A stretch of DNA of 64,000 bases from Polydactylus sextarius (GCA_016801845.1 CM028919.1:1842001-1906000); one strand, 5' to 3'; positions 50,749 to 62,870 are shown, counted from the stretch's first letter. A program made the numbers and translations. The notes: generated from the letters alone by a model not told the origin.

Positions 50749-52626
50749 AAATGCAAATAAAAGCAGCAGCCCACCAGTAGGCCCCTTGTGTTTAAATGGA
50801 TGCCACTTGCCGGTAATTTTACAGCAGGTGCCCTGATCAAACGCATTCGACACACAAACGCACACACACACATAGATGTACACGCACACACCCAATAAGA
50901 TCACACAGATGCAGTGACAAAATGTCTTCCACGCGAGGCCTTCACAATACGCAGGCGGACTCCACCACTTTAACATCTTACAGCAGATTTAAAAGATGTT
51001 GGCTGCTGCAGAGATGATTCCACCAGATCCTGACAATGGAGGCGAAGCAGAGAAAAGCAGAGGGAAAGATGAGCGAAAAACAGAGAGAGAGAGAGAGAGA
51101 GAGAGGGAGAGGCAGCGACAGAGACAGGAGGAGGGATGTTCCACCTCATCCACTCCCACTCATGCATCTCATGAAACACTCCTACCCCACACTACTTGTC
51201 CTCCTCTCTCTTCATCACGTTGCAAACGTCTCTGGTTGCATACAACCATCACTGCCCCACCATCTTTAGGCTCATATCCATCTGTTTGGCCTCATTTCAT
51301 ATATTAAAAAACCTAAGGATGGGTGACATGAATTTCACGTTATACTGGAGGTCATTTTGTATCCGTTTAGTGTAAACGTAACGTGTAGAATAAAGCCAGT
51401 GGAAAAACTACTGAGAGTGTTTATGGATAAATGACATGATCGTCTCTGTCTAATTGATTGATTGAACATCTATAGAATTTAAATCATCTCATATGACGTG
51501 AAAACAGCCACAGCGAGTTCAAACACGGACAACGCGGTTTTAACGCTGCTACCAAAAAACAATGAAGATCAAAAGCTAAGATGAAATGTACAAATTGTGT
51601 GTAACATCGGCAACAGGGTTATATTTCAGCTGGTTATATATGAAATATGTTTAGGATGATTCCAAAAAAAGAAATAAATAAACCAACTAATTTAAATAAA
51701 TCCTCGATTTGTTTGTATCTACAATGTTTTCTCGGTGCTGCCTCTGCTGCTCAGATTGCTCATTTATAGCACACGCAAATCTAAATAAGACTAATACCGA
51801 GCCAGGTACATGTAAAATATGATGATGAGTGAAAGTGAGGGTGAAGGGTGTGTCTGTGGGTGAGGATGTGTTATTTTGGCGTCAGTTTTGGCTGCATGTG
51901 GAGCGTGGGCGCCGTGTTGTTATCCAGCCACTCTGCAGGCAGGACACGCCTTCTCTGGGCTCTGTGGTTCTGCTGCAGCACCCTTCATGGCATTACATCA
52001 CCCAGTTAGAGAGCACCCAGCACCCCACAAACGCCTGCATACACACCTCACAAACACACACACACAAATATATGTAAATCCATATGACAGCACCTGCATC
52101 ATACTGAGACATACAACGCGCCAATGTCTGCATACACACCTTACTACTGTCAGAATACACACACATAAAAATGACTGCAGACATACAGAATATTCACATC
52201 AAATTGAAATCATTTTACACATGCAGGCGAACAACCAAAACTGGACACACACCTCTGGACACGCACCGTCTATACACTCACAAATATCACTACACACACT
52301 CACACACTCCAGCAGCGAACACACCCACAAATACCTCCACTTCCTCCTCACAACCACAGCCAGTTTATGTAACAGCACACAGCCTCTCCTCGTTTTTTTT
52401 TTTTTTTTTTTTTCATTTTGCATTTTGACATAACTCTAATTGACACACCAGCAAAAATAATAATAGTAATAATAATAATAACTGATGTAAGATGTTACAT
52501 GCCTGTACATTCTAAAAATAATTTTGATTTTGTTTTACTATTTATATTTTTGTATTATCTAACGATGGTGCAGCAGATATTTAATATATGAAACACGTAA
52601 TATTTATGGCCCGATAATGTCACGCC

Positions 52627-52627
<1 letters not shown>

Positions 52628-52662
<35 letters not shown>
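52628..52662. repeat. Poly(T)35 tract
   Basis: A run of 35 T, followed by AAAAAA and an A/G-rich purine stretch to about 52745. Confidence 0.95.
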
Positions 52663-52739
52663 CTAAAAAAAAGAGAGAAAAGAAAAGGAAAGGAAAGGGG
52701 GGGGGAAGAAAAAGAAAAAAAGCAAGAAAGGAAAAGAGA

Positions 52740-53191
52740 AAAGTGGGCGCGCCGCCGTCTGCATGCAGAAAAACGGCCAAATTAAAGAAAAGAGCATTCT
52801 CCAAAATCCTGCGTAATGTTTGACTCTCCCCGCCCAGAGGGATTAGTGTTACCTTGAGAGCCCTTGGCTTTTTTTGCGCCTGATTTGTCAGCGCAGTTAA
52901 TCGACTGCCAACCAGGAGCAAAAAAAAAAAAAAAAAAACCCAAGACAGCCAAATTATCCAAAACAGCCTCCATCCTACACAAAGCTGCCCCACACACCCC
53001 CACCTCCAAAATACTGGGAAGACGAGGTGGAGAGGAGGGGGGAAGGGGTGTGGGTGGGGGTGGGGGTGGTTGGAGGGGTACGAAATTAAATATGGTGGTT
53101 TCATATTTCGCAGAAAACAAGCACCAAACATGCAGGTGGATTACACCTCAGAGGTGGATGCGTTTAAAATAAAAACAACACTGTCTGTGTA

Positions 53192-53222
<31 letters not shown>

Positions 53223-55868
53223 CTGCCACATATTTCTAATCAGAATGAATCCCGTTTAATTCTCAGCAATGCAGCAAAATGTTTTTTTTTTTAAATAGAG
53301 AGAGATGGAGTTAAAACAATGTTAGAATTATTTGGATCAAACCAAACAAGAATTAAATTTGTTTCTTATCTTTTTTTTTTTTTTTTTTTTCTGCTACTGA
53401 GATGAAATGAGATGAAATGACTGTCTTCTGTCTTACGCGGTTTCAGAGCAGGTGATCTAGCACCTTCGGGCCCTTTGCAGGGAGAAGAGACGCATTCCGT
53501 GGCTGGGTCACGCCCATTCTCAATCCCGTTTTGAAAAAAAAAAAAAAAAAAAAAAAAAAAGCCTGATTAAGAATTCTCTGCATAAATAGGCTACATAAAT
53601 GCACAAGAATCATTCACTAATCCTATTAACTCTTCAAATCAAATGGAGCCGTGCGCTGCGGCGGCGGTTTCAGATCTGTCATCCTCCTGCACCAGTTTAC
53701 AGAGCTGCTCTGTTCCAGCAGCTGAAGCTGGAGCTGCTCATCATTTACACACATCTGTATCAAAAGGCGTAGACGCGCACAGGACTGAGGCCTGCACATC
53801 TTACTGATTATTTTGCGGCAAGAACGTTGGGGATCGATGGCGCACTGCACGAGGCCTCGTATTTTCCCCCGCAATGACAATATTCCCTGCATTCGAAGCA
53901 GTGTTGATGACAAACTGTGCAAAAAAAAAAAAAGTGCCAGTGGTTTTTTTTTTTTTTTTTTTAATGTTCTCTCAGTGACTGGAGCCTGATGTTACTCACA
54001 GGCCTGAGCTGAGGCTTTTCACATCGCCGATTGGTGACGAATAAAAGTTGGAGTCTCGACGTTTCAGTGAGACACGGTGACATTTCATCAAAGCCTCGTC
54101 TTGTCCCTGCGGACGCCATTTGATCCACCGGGGAAAAACGAAATCATCCGAATCATTATCATCATTTATTTATTTTTTTTAAAAAGACTTTTCCTCCCAA
54201 TCACATAACGATTTCATTTCTATTTATTTATTTGTAATTACTGCTGGATTTCTTGAATTTATTTCGATAGAATATTCGAATTCTTTTATTTAAGAAAACA
54301 TGATAACATTTATGTTATGTTTTTTTTTGTTTTGGTTTTTTTAATACCTCGGCGTTGAAATGCCTTAACTTTTTTTTCACCTAAAAACACAGAAAACAGT
54401 GACTATCATTTAAATAATTGTGTTAAACGTGCGTCAAAATTTAAAAAAAAAAAAAAGAGCAACTGGATTGTTTAAAAAATAAAAATAAAAAACGTCTATA
54501 CAATCAGAAGCAGACGGATAATGGAGCGATGTGAGGGTTATTGCATCGTGCTGCTGCTGCTGCTGTTTACTGTCCATCTCCGTTAACACAGAAGGTCATG
54601 TATCAAACTACGTGTCATAATGAAATACTCCAATTACATTTGAAAAAAAAAAAAAAAAAAAAAAAAGCCATTACATGTATATTTAAAGAGCGCAGCGGCC
54701 GCGGCTGCTGGGCGGACAGGTATGCGCGCCGCGTGTCAAGGTGCATTTGCTTGACATTTTAACATGAAGCTTCAGACGAGAACAATGCGTGGACACTGGA
54801 CACCTGGCGTTCACCTTATTTATTATTCATCAACCTAAAAACAAGGTGAAGGAAATCCGGCAGGTCGCGAGCTAAGTCTTTTCTTTTTATTATCATTTCT
54901 TTTCTTTTTTTTTTTTTTTCTGGGTTGAGGTTTGATCCACTATAATGTTAAACGCTGCACGGTCGCATTTATAAAAATAACAAACATCAAATTAAAAAAG
55001 AAAAAGAAAAAAAAAATGAAATTGATAATTCATAGAGTAAAACATCGCTTCAGGGGATCGGAGAGGACGTGTGTAATACTATACCCGCCTGTCACGTTGA
55101 CTCTGTTCCACCAGGGGAATTTAGAGGCCAACATGGCAGAAATTCCCATTTTGACGCCGCCGTTCCTTCAAGGAGACTCACACCTGCCCCCAGTTCCCCA
55201 CATTAACCGTTCCCGTGCTCACAAACTGGAAAAAGTCCTGTAAAAAGTGGGAAGTTCCGCTACACCGTCCGTCAGGGAGAGGAAACTCGAGCCTTTTCTG
55301 CTGCACATGCCGCACACCTCCTCTAGAACCCGCTCCCGTGTTTTTCCTCGCACCATAAAATTCTGAAGGTTTTTTTTTTTTTTTTCTGCGCGGACAAGCA
55401 ACATGTACAGGTTGGAGGGGGGGAAAAAAAGACGACGCTACTGACCTTAGTTAAATAGACCAACCAAGAGTATCCAAGTGCTAAAATCCAGCTGTAAACT
55501 CCTCAGAGCCGTAGTTTGTATTTTTTTTTTCTTTTTCTTTTTTTTAAGATCCAGGATTCTGTGTTTCCGATGCTGACGGTGCTGGTGCTGGTGCGGAGCG
55601 GCGGCGGGGCGGGGAGGGAGGAGGGGGGGGACCAGGCGGTACCGGGCGAGGTTTATTGTGCGCACAGGTGCGTCGACCACGGTGCATCATACGCACAAAA
55701 GCCGCTGTTTGCTCGGTGCGACTTGCAGCGGCTGCAAGCGAGAGACGCACGCACGCACGCACACAAACGCGCACAAAACGCGCACCACACGGGTCCGCCC
55801 TCTACTCAGTGCCAGCACACGCCATTTAAAGGCATATGGCCCCTGAGCCGGGCCCGCACGCGCTCGTC

Positions 55869-55870
<2 letters not shown>
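52740..55870 (-). promoter_or_regulatory. nrxn3: Candidate nrxn3 alpha promoter / CpG-rich region
   Basis: In a window otherwise poor in CpG, several CpG-rich patches cluster here: 'gtgggcgcgccgccgtctgc' at 52744, 53640-53830, 'gcagcggccgcggctgctgg' at 54691, and above all 55570-55860, where CpG is dense. Between them are many A/T homopolymers (12-27 bases), a layout typical of nucleosome-poor vertebrate promoters. It lies 5' of the first neurexin coding exon, at a distance suited to a noncoding first exon. No TATA box or TSS is assigned, and the direction is inferred from the gene. It could instead serve another transcript. A 98-codon minus frame at 53922-53626 has no known domain. Confidence 0.4.
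53534..53560. repeat. Poly(A)27 tract
   Basis: A run of 27 A within the CpG-patch region. Others of 12-22 bases are near 52398, 52921, 53371, 53923, 53945, 54453, 54642, 54908 and 55371. Confidence 0.95.

Positions 55871-55928
<58 letters not shown>
55871..55928. repeat. (CA)29 microsatellite
   Basis: 29 uninterrupted CA units, bordering the main CpG-rich patch. Confidence 0.95.
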
Positions 55929-55929
<1 letters not shown>

Positions 55930-56270
55930 CGTGTGTCTTTATGTATGCTTCAGCACATTTTACATAAAATTAACTTTCCATGTTTTGTGCAGTCAGACTC
56001 AGCCGTTTCGACAGTTTTGCGTTTGGTTTTATCAGTGGCGCAGTTACAGCCTCAGATCCTCAGTGTTTCCAAGCCTACACATCGTTACTCACTATTTGTT
56101 AAATTTCCAAGTGTGACACTGGCAGCGCTGGGTCAAATCTGCAGGTGACTGGCGCACACTACACGTCTTATTATATCACAGTCTGTTCTAAAATCAACTA
56201 AAACCCATTCAGTTCATGTTTATTAAGCTCCTGTGTCAGTGGAGAGGCAAATTGGATAAAATGATAAAAC

Positions 56271-56272
<2 letters not shown>

Positions 56273-56303
<31 letters not shown>
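56273..56303. repeat. (TAA)n trinucleotide repeat
   Basis: About ten AAT units. Shorter relatives occur at 52453-52482 and 53203-53222. Confidence 0.9.
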
Positions 56304-56439
56304 CAGACAAAGGGGGTGTTTTGTTTTGTTTGTGTTTCTTGTTTGTTTGTTTTCAAGCTGAGTGGCTTATTTGAATATCAAGTAAGTCATATTCAAGGAA
56401 ATAATAAAAGTTTACAGAATTATAAATGTTTTTATATAG

Positions 56440-56770
56440 GGGAGACCGGAGATAGTTATAATAGCATCACTTTCACCAGTAAGGGATGACATCTAGTGTC
56501 ATGTAATCAATTTCATGTGTAATCACTTCCTCCCTGACATTGCATGCTTGTGGAAAGAAGTGTGTGTGATCAAGTTTATATCTTGATTAGTACTGACACT
56601 GTTGAAGTTTGAATTAGGAAATTTACATTAAATTGAAGAGTAGGCTCTGTGCTAAAATATGAGTCATTTCATCGACACTTATTTTATGCTATCGTGCTAG
56701 CACAGCTAGCTAAACAATGGCTGACAGGGGTGGGGAGGGTTGTAACAAGGTGTTACAACCCTCCCTGTAA
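56440..56770. mobile_element. Unnamed small repeat, copy A, with perfect hairpin
   Basis: 'tagtactgacactgttgaag' plus 'tttgaa' (from 56587) and 'agctaaacaatggctgacag' plus 'gggtggggagggttgtaa' (56708-56745) recur at 60081-60149, where the intervening ~95 bases are absent. Copy A ends in a perfect 15-bp inverted repeat (56733-56747 and 56751-56765, loop AGG). It may start at 'taggggagaccggagatagt' near 56438. No coding capacity. The outer ends and target duplication are not resolved. Confidence 0.55.
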
Positions 56771-59598
56771 TGACATCTCATATATTTTCTCTATCTTATT
56801 CCCTCTTTTCAGTTTTATTCTACTTGCAAGTTATGGGCCCATGAAAATTGCAGCCAAGGAAAACCTCCACACGGTACATCTGTCATGACTGTGAATCTGA
56901 TTCTGATTAAACATATGACACAAACAGAGAAACACACTCATGTCCATGTTTTTTTTCATTTGTGTGCTTGGTTGTTGTTTCTTTAAGTGGCCAACATCTT
57001 CCTTGAATTATTTTTGTGAAATGGGAGCTGCTTTTTACCTCCCAAGTTTTTTGAAGAATTCATAAGTATCATTGAATATTTTGATTATCTTTTAAAGTTC
57101 TTTTTGTTCTTAGTAAACTACTGGAAAATGTTTGAGTGTTAGCATATGCACAATAAATTTATATGGCGGCATATTTTCTGGTCTGGTCTCTGTTTTTAGT
57201 TCTTTAATCTTACTGTTACAATTTACCTCGGTTGTGTTACAATAACACTCCTTGCCTTTGGCATTAAATAATCAATTCTGTGCTATAGTTGGAGAAGTTG
57301 TAGGCATTTCTATTTGTAGTGGACAAATGAGGATACTTCATATCAACATTTGAGAGCTCTACTATGAACACTCTGCAAGTTATAGGAGCTGAGACAAAAA
57401 GCAACAACATCAGCACCATGGACAGCGTCACTTAACTGAACATCAAGAGTGAGTGGATTCTTCTTATGTGTAGATTATTAACTTCTATAAAAATGATTCT
57501 GACTTCATATATTTTGACGTATGATGGGAAAACTGAAATGGCATTTAAAAATTTCTTCCAAGAATATTATATAAGAAGAAGAGAACACAAAATGCCAAAG
57601 TTTGATTTGTCTGTTCTGGGAAACTGTAGCAACATGGAAAGAGACTTTTATGGTGACAGAGAATCAAAAAGCATTTGTACCTCGTCTTTGTTGAAGAACG
57701 GTCGTCCACCCACATTCAGGAACATGTGAAAAGTGCTTGAAATTCTGAACATCTCCTTTTCATAGAAACTCCTCTTTTAGAAATGTCGCTAGAAAATGGC
57801 TTAATTTTAAAAACGGTTGTTTGTGACGTCAAACATATCTCACTGCCCTCCAACTCTGATTCCATTCCCTCCCCTTCAAAGGTGGTTAGCTGTAAAAAGA
57901 TGATCTGTCTGTGTTCTGAAGCCAACGAAGTTACATTCATTTGAGTGACAGTGAAGGCAGCCAATCACAGTCAAGTGCTTGCATTTCATAATGATGTTGC
58001 CAGTTAAGCCTGAAAAGATGCCAAATATGTGCAAAACCACGCGTTTAAAACCCTCACCCTAAAAAATCTTTCTGAGAGGTTTTTATAAAGCTTCTGAGGT
58101 GTTACACATCCAACCAACATTTTATTGTGTATATGTCACATCACAGAATAAGGATAAAACCCAGTTCAACCCCTTCTCTGTCACCTTTAAAACATAAATT
58201 CCGACATGAAAAAAAAAAAAAGTTGAAACAAAAAGATTCTGAAAATTCAGCATTCATATTTAAATTATATTAGAATTACTTGCTAAATTCTAAAATGAAA
58301 CCTTTAAGAAAACTTTGGGAATTTGTGTTTGACTCAGTCTCCATGTCGCCAGGTCGCATTCATCAGTCGTGTCACTGCAACAAGTCCTTTGACAAAACAG
58401 ATCATTAACTGCCATTAACTGACTGGATAACCTTATGATTCAGTGACTCAGGTGTGTTGTGCTAGCAGCAGCTAATGTCACCTCCAGCAGTGAGGAGGAG
58501 CTGACTACTGCCACAAGACTTCATGTATTTTTTATTTATTTATTTTCAAATAAACAGTACAGTGGTTGTAGAAATAATAGTAATGCCTACAAAAACCTAG
58601 AAAAACACTATGGTCCATGGTTACATAAAACTGTAATTTGATGTTACACAGGAGGCAGAGCAGCAGCAGCAGCAGCAGCAGCAGCTTCACTTCTTCACGG
58701 GCAACATTTCAAATGAGAGCAGAGCTGTTCTCCTGTGTAGACAGTGTTTGTAGAAGAAAGGATACGACGCATTGGCTAAAATCAGACACCAACCTGCTAA
58801 CAGCGGTCAGAAAAGATAATGTACATAAAGTACAATGTATGATAAAACTGTCAGTATTGTCTCAAGAGCACAAACAAATGAGAACACAGTGTGCGTGTGT
58901 GTGATCAACACAGAGTGAACATAAATACATGTAAATGCATGTCACCTTTACAATGATGCAAACAGTTACACTGCTGTTAAATTTGTATTAGTTGTACTAC
59001 AACCACAATACTGTCATATTTGAGGGTATAATCATCATTGTAGTTGAATCAATGCCTGAGGATTCTGGGTGCACACAACAATTAGAAACAAAGTTAAAAC
59101 TCCTTCCACTTTCTCTCCACTGATCGTCATCACCTCCTCAGTCCTCCTCCTTTGAGTGCCACTTCATTTCATTTGGGATAAAGTTACTCTGATACCTAAC
59201 TCTGTCAGAGAACACATGCTGTGTTGTATTGTCTTGAAACACAGCTATATTACACATGGGAACAAAGCTGTACATGATATTCTGCATTACAAATCTGCCT
59301 GAGGTTACCATATGTTCCTTTTATGATTGTTAGAATTTGAGGTTAATTTGCACTCTGTTCCACACACTAGTGTGCTGTAATCTATAGTAAGTTGGCATTG
59401 TACGTGGATCCTTTAGGTTTGTGCAGCTTTTCTTTAGTTGATATCTGTGAAGTAGCAAAGAAATCCTCCATTTTATGTCTGTTTTTTTTGTTTTTTTGTG
59501 CTGTGCTGTGCTATGTTTGCTTTGTTTATAGTGCATAGTCTAAAATTTGATTTAGATTTTGGATTTTACGAAATGACACTAACCCAGCCTCTCATGTC

Positions 59599-59601
<3 letters not shown>
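56771..59601. other. Noncoding flank with no assigned gene
   Basis: It contains short AT-rich frames (60-88 codons) without domains. A block at 57.75-58.12 kb has the look of an interspersed repeat ('cagccaatcacagtcaagtg', 'cttctgaggtgttacacatc') but I cannot name it. A (CAG)8 repeat lies at 58661-58684. Confidence 0.3.
58661..58684. repeat. (CAG)8 trinucleotide repeat
   Basis: Eight perfect CAG units. The 88-codon frame that reads it as serine has no other support. Confidence 0.9.

Positions 59602-59669
<68 letters not shown>
59602..59669. repeat. (AT)34 microsatellite
   Basis: 34 uninterrupted AT units abutting the 5' edge of the LINE fragment. Confidence 0.95.
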
Positions 59670-59671
<2 letters not shown>

Positions 59672-60460
59672 TTGCACAAGTTACCATCCCTGCTAATTTG
59701 AACTCCCTCAGACAGATCATCACAAAGAGTAGCTACAAGTACCAGTTCCAATGTGGAGCAACCATTAGCCACCTCCTCTCCATTAGTGATATCAAATATG
59801 GCCACATGATGGGAAAAGAGAAAGGGGGAAATAATCGCAACCCAGGTGGTCGGTCTGCCAGGAAGCAACACCACAGTTGTTCAGCCACAGCCAACTACCT
59901 ATGAAGAATAAGGCAGGTCCTAAAGAGTCAGCTGAATGAAACAAGAAGCTATCACCACACATGTACTGTCAATCATCACATAGACCGCAGGGATAAAACA
60001 ATAACCAAAGCATGAGATAGACACCACTGAAACCAAGAAAAGGCAACTCTTCACAATGTGTGACAGGTTTCACCACAAGTTAGTACTGACATTGTTGAAG
60101 TTTGAACAGTTAGCTAAACAATGGCTGACAGCGGTGAGGAGGGTTGTAAGGGTTTGTGTAGCCAGTTTTCCCACAAGTCCTGAGACTGTACTCTAAGAGG
60201 AGTGAGGGCAGACAGAGACTACAACAGGAGTGACACCAACATCAGGAAGAAGGAGCATGAAAAGCTTGAGGAATACCGAGGACTGATAGAGGAGGTGGCA
60301 AAGACGTGGAGAGTATAGCAACAGTGGTTATTGGAGCACTGGGGACTGTAACCCCTGAACTGACAGAGCAGCTCCATCTGATCCCTGCTACAACAACTGA
60401 GACTGAGGTCTATACCTAGAAAACCGGAGAAGAAATCTCTCACCTCCAGCACCTTTGTAC
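59670..60460 (+). pseudogene. Non-LTR retrotransposon RT relic, interrupted
   Basis: From 59698 one frame reads N-S-L-R-Q-I-I-T-K-S and G-A-T-I-S-H-L-L, matching the region before the catalytic motif of an R2/R4-like or related LINE reverse transcriptase. The expected Y-M-D-D-I-K-L-Y is degraded to S-I-S-D-I-K-Y. Later pieces in shifted frames match the same protein: a lysine/glutamine-rich V-L-K-S-Q-L-N equivalent near 59.92 kb, D-T-T-E-T-K-K-R-Q-L-F-T-M near 60.03 kb, and K-K-E-H-E-K-L-E-E-Y-R-G-L near 60.25 kb. Frameshifts, stops, a large internal deletion and a foreign 90-bp insertion (60081-60170) make it inactive. The family name is from memory of similar fish proteins. Confidence 0.8.
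60073..60178. mobile_element. 90-bp insertion with 8-bp target duplication, copy B
   Basis: Within the LINE relic the 8 bases CCACAAGT occur at 60073-60080 and again at 60171-60178, flanking 90 bases that do not fit the LINE protein. Removing one copy plus the insert restores the expected junction of F-H-H-K with the following serine-rich segment. The insert shares its left end and centre with copy A at 56.59-56.75 kb. An 8-bp duplication is the hAT size, but I see no clear terminal inverted repeats. Confidence 0.6.
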
Positions 60461-60989
60461 TCTCTTTTATACAAATGAACTGTCACCAGGGCATCTTCTC
60501 TTACTTTTGCATTTTTACACACACAAAACTCAAACACACACCTTTCTCTATCTCATCCATATAGATCGCATATCTTGTGTAATTAGCTTTTTTTTTTTGC
60601 TCTGTCACCACACTGCAGCCTTCCAGTGACCAGTGTCTCCTGTTATCTTTCTGGCTGATACACCTGCTAATAAGCTTGTTGTGGCACTTCCTCTCTGCCT
60701 TAATGGCCGTTATCACTCCTCAAAACATTATTAATTACAGCGCTGGCACAAAATTCAGCTTCAGCAATTGCAATCTGTTATATAGATATATATGGTATAT
60801 ATGTAGTGTTTTTATTGTTTTATAAAGGTTTTTGAAGGTAATGTCATTATTTACACTCATCAAACACTTCATTGGAACATACTAAAAAATTGGAATTGGA
60901 ATTGAAACATACTCACTTTGCTCTCATGGCACTACAAGGTGCATTAGTATGTAGGAAGAATTAGAAGAGGGTACACTGTACACATCTAT

Positions 60990-61355
60990 CTATCCATCTA
61001 CCCCTTAATCCTGCACTCGGGGTCAAGGGGGGGTTGGAGCCTATCCCAGCTGTTTATGGGCAAAGGCAGGGTACACCTTGGAGAGTCACCAGCTCATCGC
61101 AGGGCCACACATAGACAAACAACTATCCATACGCGCATCCACACCAACAAGCAATTTAGTATGTTCAATTCATCTATCCCCAGTGCATGTTTTTGCCAGT
61201 GGGAGGAAACCGGAGCTCCCGGAGGAAACACACGCAGACACGGGGAGAACAAGACTCCACCCAGAAAGACCAGAAAGACCCTGTGCCCAACCCGGGAGTC
61301 AAACCCAGGACCTTCTTGCTGTGAAGCAACAGCACTAACCACCGTGCTGCCCTGC
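60990..61355 (+). repeat. Full-length common teleost interspersed repeat
   Basis: It starts after 'ctatctatccatcta' and runs 'ggagcctatcccagctgttt', 'catcgcagggccacacatag', 'ggaggaaaccggagctcccg' and 'acgcagacacggggagaaca', closing with 'aggaccttcttgctgtgaag'. This phrase order is characteristic of one of the most abundant repeats in fish genomes. I leave the family unnamed. The 144-codon plus frame and the 87-codon minus frame over it are repeat-derived and not genes. Confidence 0.85.
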
Positions 61356-62400
61356 ATCAGAATCAGTTTTAAGAAATTTTATGTTATGATGGTGCAAACA
61401 AACAATAATACAACAATAATAATATATACACCAGGGGTCCACTGTGATCTTTGTTCCTCAACCAAGAGTCCTCAGATAGATGGGAGCTGATATTCAGCAT
61501 CTTGAAATGCCAATTATAAACCTGACCTAAATGTCTCCTACAAACATTACCTGACCATATTTCTACTCTTGATGACATTATCTTGGCTTCTTGGAACATC
61601 TTGTTTAACTATGTTAATTTCCTACCTTTAAAAGATCCATGTCAAAAGTTGTCTTTGACAGGCTGAGAACTGAATATCCTGACTGTCATTAATCATTAAC
61701 TATCATAATGTCTCGTGTAAAAAGAAAAGCCAAACTACTATGTATTTCAGTGACAGGCTGTATGTATCAAACAGAGGTGTGATGGAATTTTGACTAATGT
61801 CTGCTCAACACTCGGCCCTCCTTCACAGTTAACTGAAACAGGCATCAGCAAGTTCAAGTGACAACAGCAGAGACAGGCATGTGAAATACCTGTCAACATC
61901 TGTAATGCACAACTATACGCATCTCAAGCATTCCTTTGTGACTGTATCTGTTCATGCCCACCCCAACCCCTCCAACAACCAGCCTCCTCCTTGTCACCAA
62001 TAATGGATGCATTCATTTCAAAAACACAGACAACTCCGCAAAGCGAATTACAGCAACTGTGGGTGTGTGGATGATTTACCATGACCTCTTGCTCCACTCA
62101 ATTGTGGAAAATACAGGTTTATGTTAACTCTTACTGTCATTGCACCACATTACAGTGTACCCTAACATATTCATTTCTCACATACAGGTGTCCAAACCTG
62201 GATAATTATATTAAAGCTAAAATGAGGAAATGCCTAAGAGTGGAGGGTGGTGTGGTACATATGTTTTGGAAGAGCAAGTTCATAGGACAGGGAAGGATGT
62301 GATGTGACCAATGTGGATCACACTGCAGTCGCTAGCTCACTATCAGAACCTCACTGCAGCAAAATGGCTTTTTTTCTGTGCAGTTTTTCTGTAACAAAGA

Positions 62401-62870
62401 AATTCTTCAAACATGGTGAAGGCTATCACTGATGGTGGCTTTGTGAACATCTGGTATGTGGCTCATTTGCTGCACTTGATAGTTTCAAATGCTCTAAAAC
62501 AGTGAACCGTGTCATCACTATTGGCAAGGAAATCACTGCGTTTGTGCTTTGAACAAACAAGGCCACTGTGAAACTCCATGAAATCCAGGAAAAGACCGGC
62601 CTCCCTGTGAATGCCCTGGTGCATGATGTATCCACCAGCGGTTGCACGAGCACAAAGGGGCAATCATTGCCATGGAGACACAGATGTAGGGAGTACATGC
62701 TCACACTGCCAGTGGCGCATGTGTGGAAGCCGCAGTAAAGCTATTGCCTTTTAGGGAAGCAATTCACAATTGACATTGTCTCATCTCTGTCCTCAGCTAT
62801 CAAGTGCAGTTTCTCAGGGATTGCTTTTACTAACATGAAGACAAAGGAAGTTAACATGATCACAGGTGAT
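62401..62870 (+). pseudogene. hAT-family (ZBED-like) transposase relic
   Basis: A frame from 62401 reads N-S-S-N-M-V-K-A-I-T-D-G-G-F, then A-H-L-L-H-L-I-V-S-N-A-L-K before a stop at 62503. This matches the hAT RNase-H-like core (usual D-N-A-A-N-M and C-x-A-H-x-L-x-L). The match continues one base back in another frame with V-N-R-V-I, K-A-T-V-K-L-H-E-I-Q-E-K-T-G-L-P and L-V-H-D-V-S-T-S, equivalent to the family's Q-D-V-S-T-R-W segment, with the R-W lost. A frameshift, internal stops and missing N-terminal zinc finger and C-terminal dimerisation parts show a dead copy. Plus strand. No terminal repeats were found. Confidence 0.8.

Larger units (their letters stand above)
46373..52600 (-). other. 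Region 5' of the coding exon, probably 5' UTR intron
   Basis: It contains no recognisable coding sequence. A second acceptor-like site (tttcctgacag, AG at 46903-46902) precedes a locally coding-like, low-repeat stretch (46901-46740) that could be 5' UTR sequence. The rest is microsatellites (46.5, 47.5, 49.8, 50.3, 50.5, 50.7 kb), a GA-rich block at 51.08-51.13 kb and CA-rich sequence at 52.0-52.35 kb, whose Thr/His-rich frames are not genes. Nothing recognisable is seen in 47.9-49.6 kb. Confidence 0.45.

Noticed and set aside
50679..50976. Minus frames with Cys/Val and Thr/His runs
   Set aside because: They are products of TG/CA microsatellites read in different frames.
51876..52433. 185-codon plus frame
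   Set aside because: It is rich in Thr/His from CA-rich sequence and ends in a poly(T)-encoded Phe run, with no domain.
52604..53131. 175-codon minus frame
   Set aside because: It runs through poly(T)35, a purine block and poly(A), giving Phe/Pro/Lys homopolymers; it is low-complexity and not a gene.
55516..56148. 210-codon plus frame over the CpG patch
   Set aside because: It includes a Thr-His run from (CA)29 and a poly-Phe start; CpG-rich DNA has few stop codons by composition, and no homology is recognised.
61056..61490. 144-codon plus frame
   Set aside because: It lies in a very common teleost interspersed repeat that is noncoding.
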